From contig CABSGW010000034.1 of assembly GCA_902477365.1 (NCBI GenBank), positions 1 to 15,075 of the forward strand: a stretch of DNA of 15,075 nucleotides, in the 5' to 3' direction. The DNA is from an uncultured Prevotellaceae bacterium (GTDB lineage: Bacteria; Bacteroidota; Bacteroidia; Bacteroidales; Bacteroidaceae). Under the pieces are notes generated by a model. It saw only the letters and a list, made by a program, of their open reading frames with translations, was not told the origin of the DNA and did not search any database. The position numbers and the translations under genes were made by a program. Shown piece after piece: positions 1 to 8,500 of this stretch (position 1 is the stretch's first letter; every line of letters starts with the position of its first letter).

Positions 1-1613
1 AACTCTTCCATTCTGATTTTTATACCCGACAATTGCGAATAAGTGGGAAGCAGTTCATTCAATTCACGCCTGTTTTGTTCCATCACTTGTTCCAAATCTT
101 CGTCTGCCAGTCCCAGTCCATGTGCCTCTTCAAAATCTGGATATACCAAACCATACAATTTTTCTCCTTTTTGAATCACAACACTTTCATTGACTAACAA
201 CATATTATTCAGTTTGTCTTCAATTTCTTCCGGATATATATTTTGGCCGGAAGCCCCCAGCAACATATTCTTACTACGTCCTTTTATATACAGATACCCG
301 TCAGCGTCCATCACGCCCAAATCCCCTGTATGATACCAACCTTCATCATCTAAAGCCTCCTTCGTCGCCTCCGGATTTTTATAATACCCTAACATGACAT
401 TAGCTCCACGACATAAAATCTCACCCACTTCATTTTCTGGGTCTCGACTATTAATACGAACCTCCATACGTGGTGCAGGTTTACCACAAGATGTAGTACG
501 GAAATCATGCCAATCCACATAAGAAATAATCGGTGCACACTCCGTTGCTCCATATCCCACGGTGAAGTTAAAACCTATTTGATGCAAAAAAGCTTCAACT
601 TCACTATTAAAAGCCGCACCACCCACTATAATCTGATAAAAGTTTCCGCCAAAAGCCTGAAAAACCTGTTCGCGTACCTTATCACGTACTTTTTGATTGA
701 TTACAGGTATCTTCAGCAACATTTTCATACGAGGAGTTTGCAATTTAGGTAACACCACCTTACGCATAATCTTTTCGATAACGAGCGGAACAGATACTAC
801 AACACTTGGCTTGATATCGGCAAAAGCTTGAAAAATAACCCGAGGACTAGGCACGCGTGTCAAGAAAAAGATATGACAGCCAAACACAAACTCAAATATA
901 AACTCAAAAGCCATACCATACATATGAGCCATCGGTAACATAGAGATGACATGGTCACCCACTTTCATATGAACTCCCAATGCTCGAAGAGCAAAGTCCA
1001 AATTAGACCACATGGCACGGTAAGGAATCATCACCCCTTTAGAGAAACTGGTTGTGCCTGAAGTATAATTAATCATAGCCATCTCTTCTGGAGCATCGTG
1101 ATGATACGAAATATGTTCTTGCCTGAAATTCTTAGGATACTTCTTACCGAACAATTCATTCAGATGTTCACGGGCATTTGTCAACAAATCGGTTCTGCTG
1201 ACCAACAAAGAATAATCCGGAATATTGATAATACCCTCTAAAACGGGCATGGCCGCTTCATCCAATGTAGTCCACACATGGTCTCCTGCGAATAATAATT
1301 TGGCCTCAGAATGATTTACAATGTTGTGTACTTGTTCCGCTTTGAATTCATGCAAAATAGGAACAGCCACAGCACCATACGTTAAGGTTGCAAGAAAAGC
1401 AACGGCCCAATTGGCACTATTCCGGCCACATAAGGCTATCTTATCTCCCTGTCGAATGCCTGCATGTTCAAATAATATATGTATTTTCTCTATTTTTCTA
1501 GCAACATCTTTATATTGCAAAGTACTTCCTTCATAATCGGTCAGTGCATCTCTGTCCCAATGTTCTATAATGCTATGTTCTACACATGCTAAGAAACTCC
1601 CAATTTGCTCCAT
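1..1613 (-). CDS. fadD: Long-chain fatty acid--CoA ligase (AMP-forming), 3' end cut by window edge
   Basis: Acyl-CoA synthetase of the ANL (AMP-binding) superfamily, which activates fatty acids to acyl-AMP and then acyl-CoA. The frame is open from the left edge, giving about 537 residues. The last visible residues are NELLPTYSQLSGIKIRMEE, so probably only a dozen or so C-terminal residues are missing. Visible motifs: the ATP-binding loop NYTSGTTSFSKGVM (about residues 182-195), GYGATECAPI, and the hinge-region motif GWYHTGDLG followed by DGYLYIKGRSKN. The loop has SFSKG where most family members have GxPKG. The frame also has an ATG at 1631, but a TATCTTTG promoter box at 1641-1648 would leave only a few bases of leader. 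The ATG at 1613 (MEQIGSF) is therefore preferred. No membrane segment is evident. The chain-length preference cannot be read from sequence. Confidence 0.93.
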   Translation of the reverse strand, partial: MEQIGSFLACVEHSIIEHWDRDALTDYEGSTLQYKDVARKIEKIHILFEHAGIRQGDKIALCGRNSANWAVAFLATLTYGAVAVPILHEFKAEQVHNIVNHSEAKLLFAGDHVWTTLDEAAMPVLEGIINIPDYSLLVSRTDLLTNAREHLNELFGKKYPKNFRQEHISYHHDAPEEMAMINYTSGTTSFSKGVMIPYRAMWSNLDFALRALGVHMKVGDHVISMLPMAHMYGMAFEFIFEFVFGCHIFFLTRVPSPRVIFQAFADIKPSVVVSVPLVIEKIMRKVVLPKLQTPRMKMLLKIPVINQKVRDKVREQVFQAFGGNFYQIIVGGAAFNSEVEAFLHQIGFNFTVGYGATECAPIISYVDWHDFRTTSCGKPAPRMEVRINSRDPENEVGEILCRGANVMLGYYKNPEATKEALDDEGWYHTGDLGVMDADGYLYIKGRSKNMLLGASGQNIYPEEIEDKLNNMLLVNESVVIQKGEKLYGLVYPDFEEAHGLGLADEDLEQVMEQNRRELNELLPTYSQLSGIKIRMEE

Positions 1614-1640
1614 ATATTGCACATTTATCATTTTAATGTG

Positions 1641-1671
1641 CAAAGATAGTAATAAAGCTATGAACAAACAA
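1641..1671 (-). promoter_or_regulatory. Bacteroidetes-type promoter for the acyl-CoA ligase
   Basis: On the minus strand TATCTTTG (1641-1648) matches the -7 consensus TAnnTTTG. A TTG at 1669-1671 lies 20 bases upstream, and an alternative TTTG at 1665-1668 lies 16 bases upstream. Transcription would start near 1634, which supports translation from 1613 rather than 1631. Confidence 0.6.
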
Positions 1672-1749
1672 CTCTTTCAAGAAAAAGATACTTGTTACGT
1701 CTATATCACTATTGCTCTAGTTTCTCTTCTATTTTCCTCTGTCTAAACA

Positions 1750-1796
1750 AAACAAGCCGTAACGAATCTCTCTTATTCATTCGTTACGGCTTGTTT
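1750..1796 (-). terminator. Intrinsic terminator of the DUF4494-yggS unit
   Basis: Perfect 18-bp inverted repeat (1750-1767 with 1779-1796) with an 11-base loop. The stem contains AAGCCGTAACGAAT. On the minus strand the stem is followed by TGTTTAG, and the stem end itself is T-rich. It lies just downstream of the yggS stop and before the ligase promoter. Confidence 0.9.
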
Positions 1797-1819
1797 CTAT
1801 GATCTGTGACACAGCCTTG

Positions 1820-2485
1820 TCAATACACGCGTTCACCAAAAATTTTACTTCCAACTCTAATCAAGGTACTTCCTTCCTTTATTGCCAATGGATAGTCATG
1901 GCTCATTCCCCAAGAACATTCGCAGAAGCCACTATCCTCCTTAAAATAACGTGCTTTCAACGCTAAGAATGTGTCATGAGCCATCTTAAACTCACATTTT
2001 ATTTGTTCGATATCATCTGTATTTGAAGCCATACACATCAATCCGGCAATACGCACATTCGACAACTGTTTCCAACAACCGGTAGCAATCATTTCTTTGC
2101 ACTCCTCTGGCGAAAAACCATATTTATTTTCTTCCTGAGCAACATGTAACTGTAACAGGCACGGAATTACACGATTGCATTTTTTTGCTTGCTTATCAAT
2201 CTCCTGCAATAATTTATAAGAATCTACGGCATGAATCAAAGCGATATAAGGAGCTATATATTTCACCTTATTGGTCTGCAGATGACCTATAAAATGCCAT
2301 TCTATATCTTGAGGAAGTGCTGCATATTTTCGCTGTAACTCCTGAACATGGCTTTCACCAAAAATACGCTGACCACAACGATAAGCCTCCTCAATGGCAA
2401 CTTCAGGATTATACTTTGAAACTGCAACCAGACGTACTCCTTTAGGTAATTGGGCCGTTATTTCCTGAAGACGTTCACCTATCAT
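1820..2485 (-). CDS. yggS: YggS-type pyridoxal phosphate homeostasis protein
   Basis: Single-domain PLP-binding protein (YggS/PROSC/YBL036C family) with an alanine-racemase-like barrel. It is involved in PLP homeostasis and has no known catalytic activity. At 221 residues it is close to the family's usual length. The PLP lysine is K24 in VAVSKYN. The family motif HFIGHLQTNK lies at about 64-73, and the C-terminal phosphate-binding part reads GMSHDYPLAIKEGST ... IRVGSKIFGER. The ATG is preceded by AAGGAGG about seven bases upstream, an unusually good Shine-Dalgarno match for this phylum. That sequence overlaps the stop codon of the DUF4494 gene, 12 bases upstream, so the two genes are probably co-transcribed and coupled. 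It is cytoplasmic. Confidence 0.95.
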   Translation of the reverse strand: MIGERLQEITAQLPKGVRLVAVSKYNPEVAIEEAYRCGQRIFGESHVQELQRKYAALPQDIEWHFIGHLQTNKVKYIAPYIALIHAVDSYKLLQEIDKQAKKCNRVIPCLLQLHVAQEENKYGFSPEECKEMIATGCWKQLSNVRIAGLMCMASNTDDIEQIKCEFKMAHDTFLALKARYFKEDSGFCECSWGMSHDYPLAIKEGSTLIRVGSKIFGERVY

Positions 2486-2497
2486 CGTACAGCCTCC

Positions 2498-2968
2498 TTA
2501 ATCTTCTTTTTTTACAGCGAATTCTGGTGTAGGCTCACGATAATGATACACATCCATTATAGGCGTTTCCGTTATAGATGAAATAACATAATCCATCATA
2601 GAACCTTTCATCCCTTCGTCCAATTTAGCTACGGCATCACGCAAATCTGCAGCCTGAATCAATACGTTTTGACTCGTTTTCTTCTCCGCTCCACTTTTCT
2701 CATCAAGCGTTATGAATGTCAATTTACTTTTGAACCATTTATCTGCAGCTTCTTCTGTGCTCTCAAACAGTTCTGCATAGCGGGCGCGCTTTATGTCTGA
2801 TACCTGAAACTCTCCGGTCATGAAAGGCTGTATCTCTTCAATAATACGTTTCTCAGCCTCTGTAAAACTGATCGCATCAACCAAATAAGGCTCATTGACT
2901 TTCTTAACGAGACCATTCTCCATGGTTCTCTCATATTTAATCTTACACTCAAACCACTCGTACATCAT
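2498..2968 (-). CDS. DUF4494 domain protein
   Basis: A 156-residue protein that I recognise as DUF4494, a family of unknown function largely restricted to Bacteroidetes. It begins MMYEWFECKIKYERT and contains a segment typical of the family, EPYLVDAISFTEAEKRI, followed by GEFQVSDIKRARYAELF. There is no signal peptide or transmembrane segment, so it is probably cytoplasmic. It is the first gene of a two-gene unit with yggS. The start may be the first or the second of two adjacent ATG codons. A TATTTTTG promoter box at 2993-3000 places the transcript start about 17 bases upstream of the ATG. The function cannot be inferred beyond the link with yggS. Confidence 0.88.
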   Translation of the reverse strand: MMYEWFECKIKYERTMENGLVKKVNEPYLVDAISFTEAEKRIIEEIQPFMTGEFQVSDIKRARYAELFESTEEAADKWFKSKLTFITLDEKSGAEKKTSQNVLIQAADLRDAVAKLDEGMKGSMMDYVISSITETPIMDVYHYREPTPEFAVKKED

Positions 2969-2992
2969 ATTATTTTCAAATTAAAGGGTATG

Positions 2993-3022
2993 CAAAAATA
3001 CACAAAACCTATCAATGGCAAG
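2993..3022 (-). promoter_or_regulatory. Promoter of the DUF4494-yggS unit
   Basis: Minus strand TATTTTTG (2993-3000) fits TAnnTTTG. CTTG at 3019-3022 is a possible -33 element with an 18-base spacer. Confidence 0.55.
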
Positions 3023-3076
3023 CTACAAAAGAAGAAGAAATACAATTCTAAAAATGAATCCTCATTTAAAATAGAA

Positions 3077-3116
3077 AACCGGCTTCCTGTTATCCACTCA
3101 AGACAGAAAGCCGGTT
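3077..3116 (-). terminator. Intrinsic terminator of the OmpA-family gene
   Basis: Inverted repeat AACCGGCTT (3077-3085) with AAGCCGGTT (3108-3116), extended inward by CTGT/ACAG after a single mismatch. On the minus strand it is followed by TTCTATTTT. It lies 24 bases beyond the OmpA-family stop codon. Confidence 0.85.
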
Positions 3117-3139
3117 AAAACTTTATTTTTACCAAGAAT

Positions 3140-4027
3140 TTAATTCTCGGCCGATTCTGGCGCTTTGTCTATCAACTCCATAAACTGATCCAATTTAGGC
3201 GTTATAATGATTTGTGTTCTGCGATTACGCTGTTTTCCAATGGCTGAATCATTTCCTGCTATCGGATTATATTCACCCCGTCCTGCAGCTGTCAGACGTT
3301 TAGGATCAACACCATACTCTTTTTGCAAGATTTGTACCACAGACGAAGCACGCAACGTACTTAAATCCCAGTTGTTACGTATATTAGGTCTTGAAATAGG
3401 CACATCGTCCGTATTACCTTCCACCAAGACATCGTAATCTCGGTAATCAGTAATGATTTTAGCAATCTTACTTAACGTCTCTCCGGCGCGATCGTTCACT
3501 TCATAACTACCCGATTTGTAAAGCATATTATCAGCCAATGAAATGTACACAACCCCCTTTAACACCTGAATATCCACTTCTTTCAACTCATCACGGCTGA
3601 GTGAACGTGTCAAATTAGTAGTTAACACTAAATTGAGCGAATCTGATTTACTCTTCGTTTCAACCAACTGTTTAATAAAACGATTGGATGCATTAATTTC
3701 ATCAACCAACTTTGATATATTCACATTACCTTGTGAATTCTGTTGTAAACTTTTGTCCAGAGATCCCTGCAAAGCTGCATATGATGCACGCAACTCTGCG
3801 TTGTTTTTACGGGCTTCCGCCAAGCGATCTTCCAAACTCTTAATCGTTGTACGACTCTCTGCCAACTTTACCTGTGCGTCTTGGTATTGCTTCATTAAGT
3901 CGGCGTTTTTAGTTTGCAATTGGCCATAATCTGTTTTCAATTCGGCAAACTGCTTCTTACTAACACAACTGGTTAACAAAAGACACCCTGCAAGCAAAGG
4001 CCACATAAAAATAGCTGAATGTTTCAT
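3140..4027 (-). CDS. OmpA/MotB-like peptidoglycan-binding lipoprotein
   Basis: Outer-membrane lipoprotein with a periplasmic coiled coil and a C-terminal OmpA-like domain that binds peptidoglycan. Translated from the ATG at 4027, it has a lipobox LLTSC with the lipid-bearing cysteine at residue 21. A heptad-like coiled coil follows (about 25-100). The OmpA-like domain (about 155-280) contains DVLVEGNTDDVPI, NNWDLSTLRASSV, LTAAGRGEYNP and KQRNRRTQIII. The Asp and Arg in DLSTLRA and the distal RNRR are the residues that bind diaminopimelate in this family. An in-frame ATG at 4051 would add MNLNNDRD, which puts two acidic residues into the signal peptide, so the later start is preferred. Automatic annotation may call it MotB, but no motor function is implied. 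It is a single-gene unit with its own terminator. Confidence 0.9.
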   Translation of the reverse strand: MKHSAIFMWPLLAGCLLLTSCVSKKQFAELKTDYGQLQTKNADLMKQYQDAQVKLAESRTTIKSLEDRLAEARKNNAELRASYAALQGSLDKSLQQNSQGNVNISKLVDEINASNRFIKQLVETKSKSDSLNLVLTTNLTRSLSRDELKEVDIQVLKGVVYISLADNMLYKSGSYEVNDRAGETLSKIAKIITDYRDYDVLVEGNTDDVPISRPNIRNNWDLSTLRASSVVQILQKEYGVDPKRLTAAGRGEYNPIAGNDSAIGKQRNRRTQIIITPKLDQFMELIDKAPESAEN

Positions 4028-4105
4028 GTCTCTATCATTATTTAAATTCATATTTTCGAAAAGGCGATGCTAACCAACTTTTTGTTCCATCGACATTCTA
4101 GGTTA

Positions 4106-4133
4106 CAAAATACGCTATTTTTTATTTACCAAA
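4106..4133 (-). promoter_or_regulatory. Possible promoter of the OmpA-family gene
   Basis: Minus strand TATTTTG (4106-4112) is one base short of TAnnTTTG. TTTG at 4130-4133 lies 17 bases upstream. The match is imperfect. No clear terminator separates this gene from the upstream kinase-like gene, so readthrough from there is also possible. Confidence 0.35.
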
Positions 4134-4220
4134 GAAAAGGCTTAGAAAAGTATAACATAATATTGCACTCTTTATAAGCCTATACTCCCCTTCTACCCTA
4201 CAAGTCCATTCTTCTTATAC

Positions 4221-4742
4221 TTAAAGAAGAATCTCATCTATATTGATGGAGTAAGGCTGGTCAAGTAAAATATAGCGATACTCCCGTAATAAACATTGCT
4301 TCAAATTATATCTATTTGTCTTCTCCATTGCTTCAGTGGTCATTTTTGCTGGTAGTCTTTTCTCGATAATATTTTCATATCGCAAAATATCTTGAAAGTG
4401 ATGTTTTATATATGTTTGACTAAATATCAAACAAACATATTTAATATGCTGAGTGTATTCATCCGTGAAATCCTTCTCCCAACCAAAAGGAATGTAACAT
4501 CCTTCTACAATCAAATTTTGGGAATTTTCAATACTGGTCTTTATTATTTCTCTGACAATAGGCCATAAATAAGCCGTCAGTTCAGCATCATCACTTTCTA
4601 CAGAGAGGGCACATTGTCCACTTCTGATAAGTCCCATTTTTAGAAAATCTATCGACAAATAAGGATATTGGTATTTCTCTAGCAACCTTTGTGCTAACAA
4701 CGTTTTTCCAGTATGCGTATCTCCTGCAATTAAAATAATCAT
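4221..4742 (-). CDS. P-loop NTPase, adenylate-kinase / zeta-toxin-like small kinase
   Basis: A 173-residue cytoplasmic protein with a Walker A loop GDTHTGKT at residues 7-14 in the opening MIILIAGDTHTGKTLLA. The acidic strand LIVEGCYIPF (77-86) resembles the Walker B region of small-molecule kinases. SIDFLKMGLIR (30-40) is where zeta-toxin/2-phosphoglycerate-kinase-like proteins carry a substrate-site Asp, and basic residues near 126-133 could form the lid. It resembles proteins I recall from Firmicutes annotated as adenylate kinase or 2-phosphoglycerate kinase. The substrate is unknown. No antitoxin-like partner is adjacent, so a toxin role is not supported. The gene is visibly more AT-rich than its neighbours and has its own promoter, which could reflect horizontal acquisition. 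Confidence 0.8.
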   Translation of the reverse strand: MIILIAGDTHTGKTLLAQRLLEKYQYPYLSIDFLKMGLIRSGQCALSVESDDAELTAYLWPIVREIIKTSIENSQNLIVEGCYIPFGWEKDFTDEYTQHIKYVCLIFSQTYIKHHFQDILRYENIIEKRLPAKMTTEAMEKTNRYNLKQCLLREYRYILLDQPYSINIDEILL

Positions 4743-4789
4743 AACTCTATCTTCATCTACACCGTGTTAAACTACTTTTATCTGATTTG

Positions 4790-4820
4790 CAAAAATAAAA
4801 AAGAACAAAGGTCCTGCAAA
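4790..4820 (-). promoter_or_regulatory. Near-consensus promoter of the kinase-like gene
   Basis: Minus strand TTTG (4817-4820), 19-base spacer, TATTTTTG (4790-4797). Both elements and the spacing match the Bacteroidetes consensus. The expected transcript start is near 4783, about 40 bases before the ATG. Confidence 0.75.
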
Positions 4821-4912
4821 CTGATAAACAAAACTTTTTTCCCACGCCCATCTTTAACATCCTTCAGGCCGGTAAAATTCTGATAAAAGAAACTTATCTC
4901 AAAAGAAACACC

Positions 4913-4920
4913 TATATTTG
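4913..4920 (+). promoter_or_regulatory. Probable -7 box of the ndk promoter
   Basis: TATATTTG matches TAnnTTTG. No TTTG is seen 19-21 bases upstream, so the -33 element is weak. The expected start near 4927 leaves a leader of 20-30 bases. Confidence 0.55.
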
Positions 4921-4948
4921 GACAACAAACTTTTACTTATAAATATAT

Positions 4949-5422
4949 ATGCCTATGAACCTGGAAAAAACACTTGTATTACTAAAACCAAGCACCTTAC
5001 AACGAGGATTAATAGGTGAGGTTATCAATCGGTTTGAACGTAAGGGACTCCGTCTTGTCGGTTTAAAAATGCTGCAACTAACAGATAACTTATTGAATGA
5101 ACATTATGCTCACCTACAAGAAAAGCCGTTTTTTGAACGAGTTAAACGTTCCATGATGGCAGCCCCCGTCATTGCTTGTTGCTGGGAGGGTGTGGACGCA
5201 ATCGCTACGGTACATGCCCTTGCCGGAAAGACTAATGGAAGGCTTGCCGCTCCAGGTACTATCCGAGGAGATTATTGCATGAGTTTTCAGGAAAACATTG
5301 TCCATACATCCGACTCCAAAGAAACTGCAACACAAGAACTGAACCGATTCTTCCAAACAGATGAATTGTTTGATTACCAACAGGCTGTCTTTGATTATCT
5401 ATATGCAGGTGATGAATTTTAA
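4949..5422 (+). CDS. ndk: Nucleoside diphosphate kinase
   Basis: Transfers the gamma-phosphate of ATP to nucleoside diphosphates through a phosphohistidine intermediate, keeping the NTP and dNTP pools balanced. At 157 residues it has the usual length. Conserved features: EKTLVLLKP near the start (K13 of the nucleotide site), RGLIGEVINRFE, the loop TNGRLAAPGTIRGDY with R106, and the active-site H119 in NIVHTSDS. Most families have HGSDS at this place; the Thr variant fits what I recall of Bacteroides enzymes. A second ATG six bases downstream (MNLEKT) is an equally good start. It is a cytoplasmic, single-gene transcription unit, divergent from the kinase-like gene and convergent with the GH31 gene. 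Confidence 0.96.
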   Translation: MPMNLEKTLVLLKPSTLQRGLIGEVINRFERKGLRLVGLKMLQLTDNLLNEHYAHLQEKPFFERVKRSMMAAPVIACCWEGVDAIATVHALAGKTNGRLAAPGTIRGDYCMSFQENIVHTSDSKETATQELNRFFQTDELFDYQQAVFDYLYAGDEF

Positions 5423-5462
5423 AAGAACTGGCACATTTCGCCTGATTCATCCCTAAAAAAAA

Positions 5463-5493
5463 TCGCCCTTACCGTTTAAAATGGCAAGGGCGA
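5463..5493. terminator. Bidirectional terminator shared by ndk and the GH31 gene
   Basis: Stem TCGCCCTT (5463-5470) with AAGGGCGA (5486-5493), extended inward by CC/GG after an A-C mismatch. On the plus strand it is followed by ATTTCTATTTATT. On the minus strand it is followed by an unbroken run of eight T. It lies between the stops of the two convergent genes. Confidence 0.85.
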
Positions 5494-5514
5494 ATTTCTA
5501 TTTATTACAGCACA

Positions 5515-8500
5515 TTAGAATTTAATACTATTCATAAACTTGTCAACTAAAATACCGTCAATGGCCTTTAAGTTGAATGTTACTTTATTCTTAGCCTTAA
5601 ACTTAATCACCATCAATTCACCATCTTCCAAATAAGGTTTCTCTCCAAGGTTTACAAACGTTGGATAAAGCGCTTTCTGGCGATTGGTGTGCAAACGGTC
5701 ATAAGTTAGATTCATCATACTCTTCATACCCTTTGCATCAACACCTACATATTCCAAGTCTTTATTGTCATAAGGAAGGGCAAAACTAATTGCATTGACG
5801 GATGACAAACCACTGCCTTTCACAACAAGTTGTACTTCCTCACCGGCATTGTAAACTTTCTTAGAAGGTGTAATGGTTATAGTTCCGGCCAATGCGGCAA
5901 TCTTACCTCTGCTAACACCATCTTCCAGTTTTGTACCTACAGACGAGATGTCGTAAGCATCAATCAGACCGTTTTGATTCAAATCACCAATACTTACATA
6001 ATCAAAGTCGCTGTCGCCTTTACGCAATCCGGTATAGTTCATATAAGAGGTCAAATCATTCTCGTCCACTTTGTTATCGCGATTGATATCACCAGGAATC
6101 AAGCTTTCCGAACCGGGGACTTTAAATACATACAGTTCCTGTCCTGAACCAAAATTACCAACAGCCTTAGTTACAGCCAACTTGATATAGCGTGCCGTAG
6201 GTTTGTCCTTAAATTCGTAAACCTTGACCTCACTGCCTGTCCACTCGAATTTATCGGACTCGGTCCAGTTTGTTTTGTCTACACTATAATAGATAGTACC
6301 TTGCTGAATTGTACCGTTGCCACCATCTTTACGAGGCATGTAATGGAATTTATCCAATGTATTGATACTATTCAAGTCCATAACAAGATCAAACGGAACA
6401 GCGTCACCTTTACCGTATTTAGAGTGCCATCCGGCGCCTTCATCAAAGTCGAACAATTTGTTAATACCTTGTCCACCTTGATTTTCGCAGGTTGTTTCGG
6501 CAGTAATGCCTTTGATGGCAAACTGCAACGGATTAGCTTTTGTTGTAGCTGAAGCGGTTGCCCATTCAGATTTTCCATCCTTGTTTACAGCGCGCACTTT
6601 AAAGCTATAAGTAGTCTCAGCTGACAAATTTTCGAATAAGAGTTCTGTATCCTTGATCGTTGTATAAAGCATACCGTCAAACTCTATTTCATAATAATCA
6701 GCATTAGTTACTTTCTGCCAAGAGGGAGTCAGCGTGTAAGGCTGTGTATGCTCTTCTGTTATCTGTGCAACCGGAGCAGACAATGCTCCGGTTGATGTCA
6801 AATAAGTATTAACCGGAGCGTACTTAAAGCCTTTAATCTCTAACATTGTGGTGTTGGCCGTAACATCCGTTGCAGCCAGTTTTACATGTAAAACCGGGTT
6901 CTTGATTATTTTCTGATTAGCAAATTCAGAACCTTTCGTTGCAAAGAGATTCATATCAGGAGCTTCCTCGTAAAAGAATACATTCGTACCCTCTTCCATC
7001 GCTTCCATAGAATGTACAGCTGTCAATTTTACACTTTGCTTTCCAATCTTAGCACTCACTTTCTGAGGTTGGGCTGTCACATTTACGCGGAAGTACGATA
7101 TCTTCTCTTTTTCCATTCCCTCAAAGCTTCCACTGGTAGGTTCAACAGTTATAATCGCTTTGTCTTTTTCTACGACAGATGTAATACGTGTAGTCGCACC
7201 CTGTCCACAACGATACAACTCCGTTGTTCCATCATCGTCATATTCTGTAAACGTAGTTGTTCCTGCCGGATACAAATCATAAATTCGTAATTTCTTGTTG
7301 ATCTGACTCGGATTGTTGTTTGGATGGGTCATCGGAATAATTGCACCTTGCTTAATAAAGATAGGCAATTTCCAAATTGGAGTATCGAAGTTATTGATGA
7401 TACAATTACCTTGATATACCTCGCCGGTAAAATAGTCAATCCATGTTCCTTCCGGTAGATAGATTCCATTACGCACATCATTTCCTTTAGCATCAACCTT
7501 TGTTTCCTGATAGATAGGAGCTACCAGAACCGAAGGGCCATACAAGAACTGATATTGTGTTGCAGTTCCCAATGTATAGGCATTGGGATAATCCAGGAAC
7601 ATTGCACGCACCATCGGTTTTCCATCCACAGCCTCTTCTGCAATACTATATGTATAAGGCATGAATTCCGACTTCATTTTCAAATACCAGCGGTTGATTG
7701 AGGTGGCCGGTTCACCCAACGCTTGCGGATATTTAGGATTAGATCCCCAACCGTCCATATTCAATTGCATGGGCGTAAAGGTCTTCCATTGGAAATCGCG
7801 TATATTGACGGGCACATTCTTCCCACCAAAAATACCATCCATATCAGAAGATATATTAGGCTGTCCCGACAAACCAGAACCTATATAAGTAGGGATATGA
7901 AAACGAATATATTCCCACTCACCACCGGTTTGGTCGCCCGACCAGATACCAGCATACCGTTGTGTTCCGGCCCAACCATCAAGCGAGATGATGAAAGGAC
8001 GTGCATTGCTGCCATAATAAGGCATGATGTTACCTACATCGGCTACACCATTCAGTCCAAAAGAGTAACCGGCACCTACCCATGCCACGTCTGTTTTCAA
8101 AACACGTACACCGGCATCCCTCACTTCTTTTACAATATCGCGTTGAAGCAAAGCACTGATACCATCCTTCGGATGCAGATCGGATTGTGTCCAAAGTCCT
8201 ATTTCCACACCTTTTTTACGCGCATAGTCACCAAACTCTTTCAAATTCTGAATATTTCCATCGAGTGTTTCGGTCTGACCGTAACCAGCACCGTAACCAT
8301 CATTGGGAAGCACCCAGCCCAAAGGCATATCATGTGCATTGTAACGATCAATTACCGCACGAGCCGAGAACTGGTAATTGTTTTTCTCACCATTCAGTGA
8401 CTCCTTCACTCCACCGTTATCCTTCTGGCTTTCTTTATATTTCTTGCCATCCTCATAAAGGATTCCTTTTTCATCTTCCACCCAATAGTCGCGATTGTAT

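Noticed and set aside
3140..4051. Flagellar motor protein MotB
   Set aside because: It has a lipobox and a coiled coil instead of the single membrane helix with the proton-channel Asp, and no motA or flagellar gene is nearby.
4208..4232. Inverted repeat ATTCTTCTT/AAGAAGAAT at the end of the kinase-like gene
   Set aside because: The stem is AT-rich, overlaps the last codons and has no T-run after it on the minus strand. It is too weak to call a terminator.
4221..4742. Zeta-type toxin of a toxin-antitoxin pair
   Set aside because: No small antitoxin-like gene is adjacent, and the neighbouring non-coding stretches hold no suitable short frame.
7723..8400. 225-codon open frame on the plus strand opposite the GH31 gene
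   Set aside because: It lies antisense within the catalytic barrel of GH31, and its product has no recognisable domain and unusual composition. It is a shadow of the real gene, as are the other plus-strand frames at 5830-9273.
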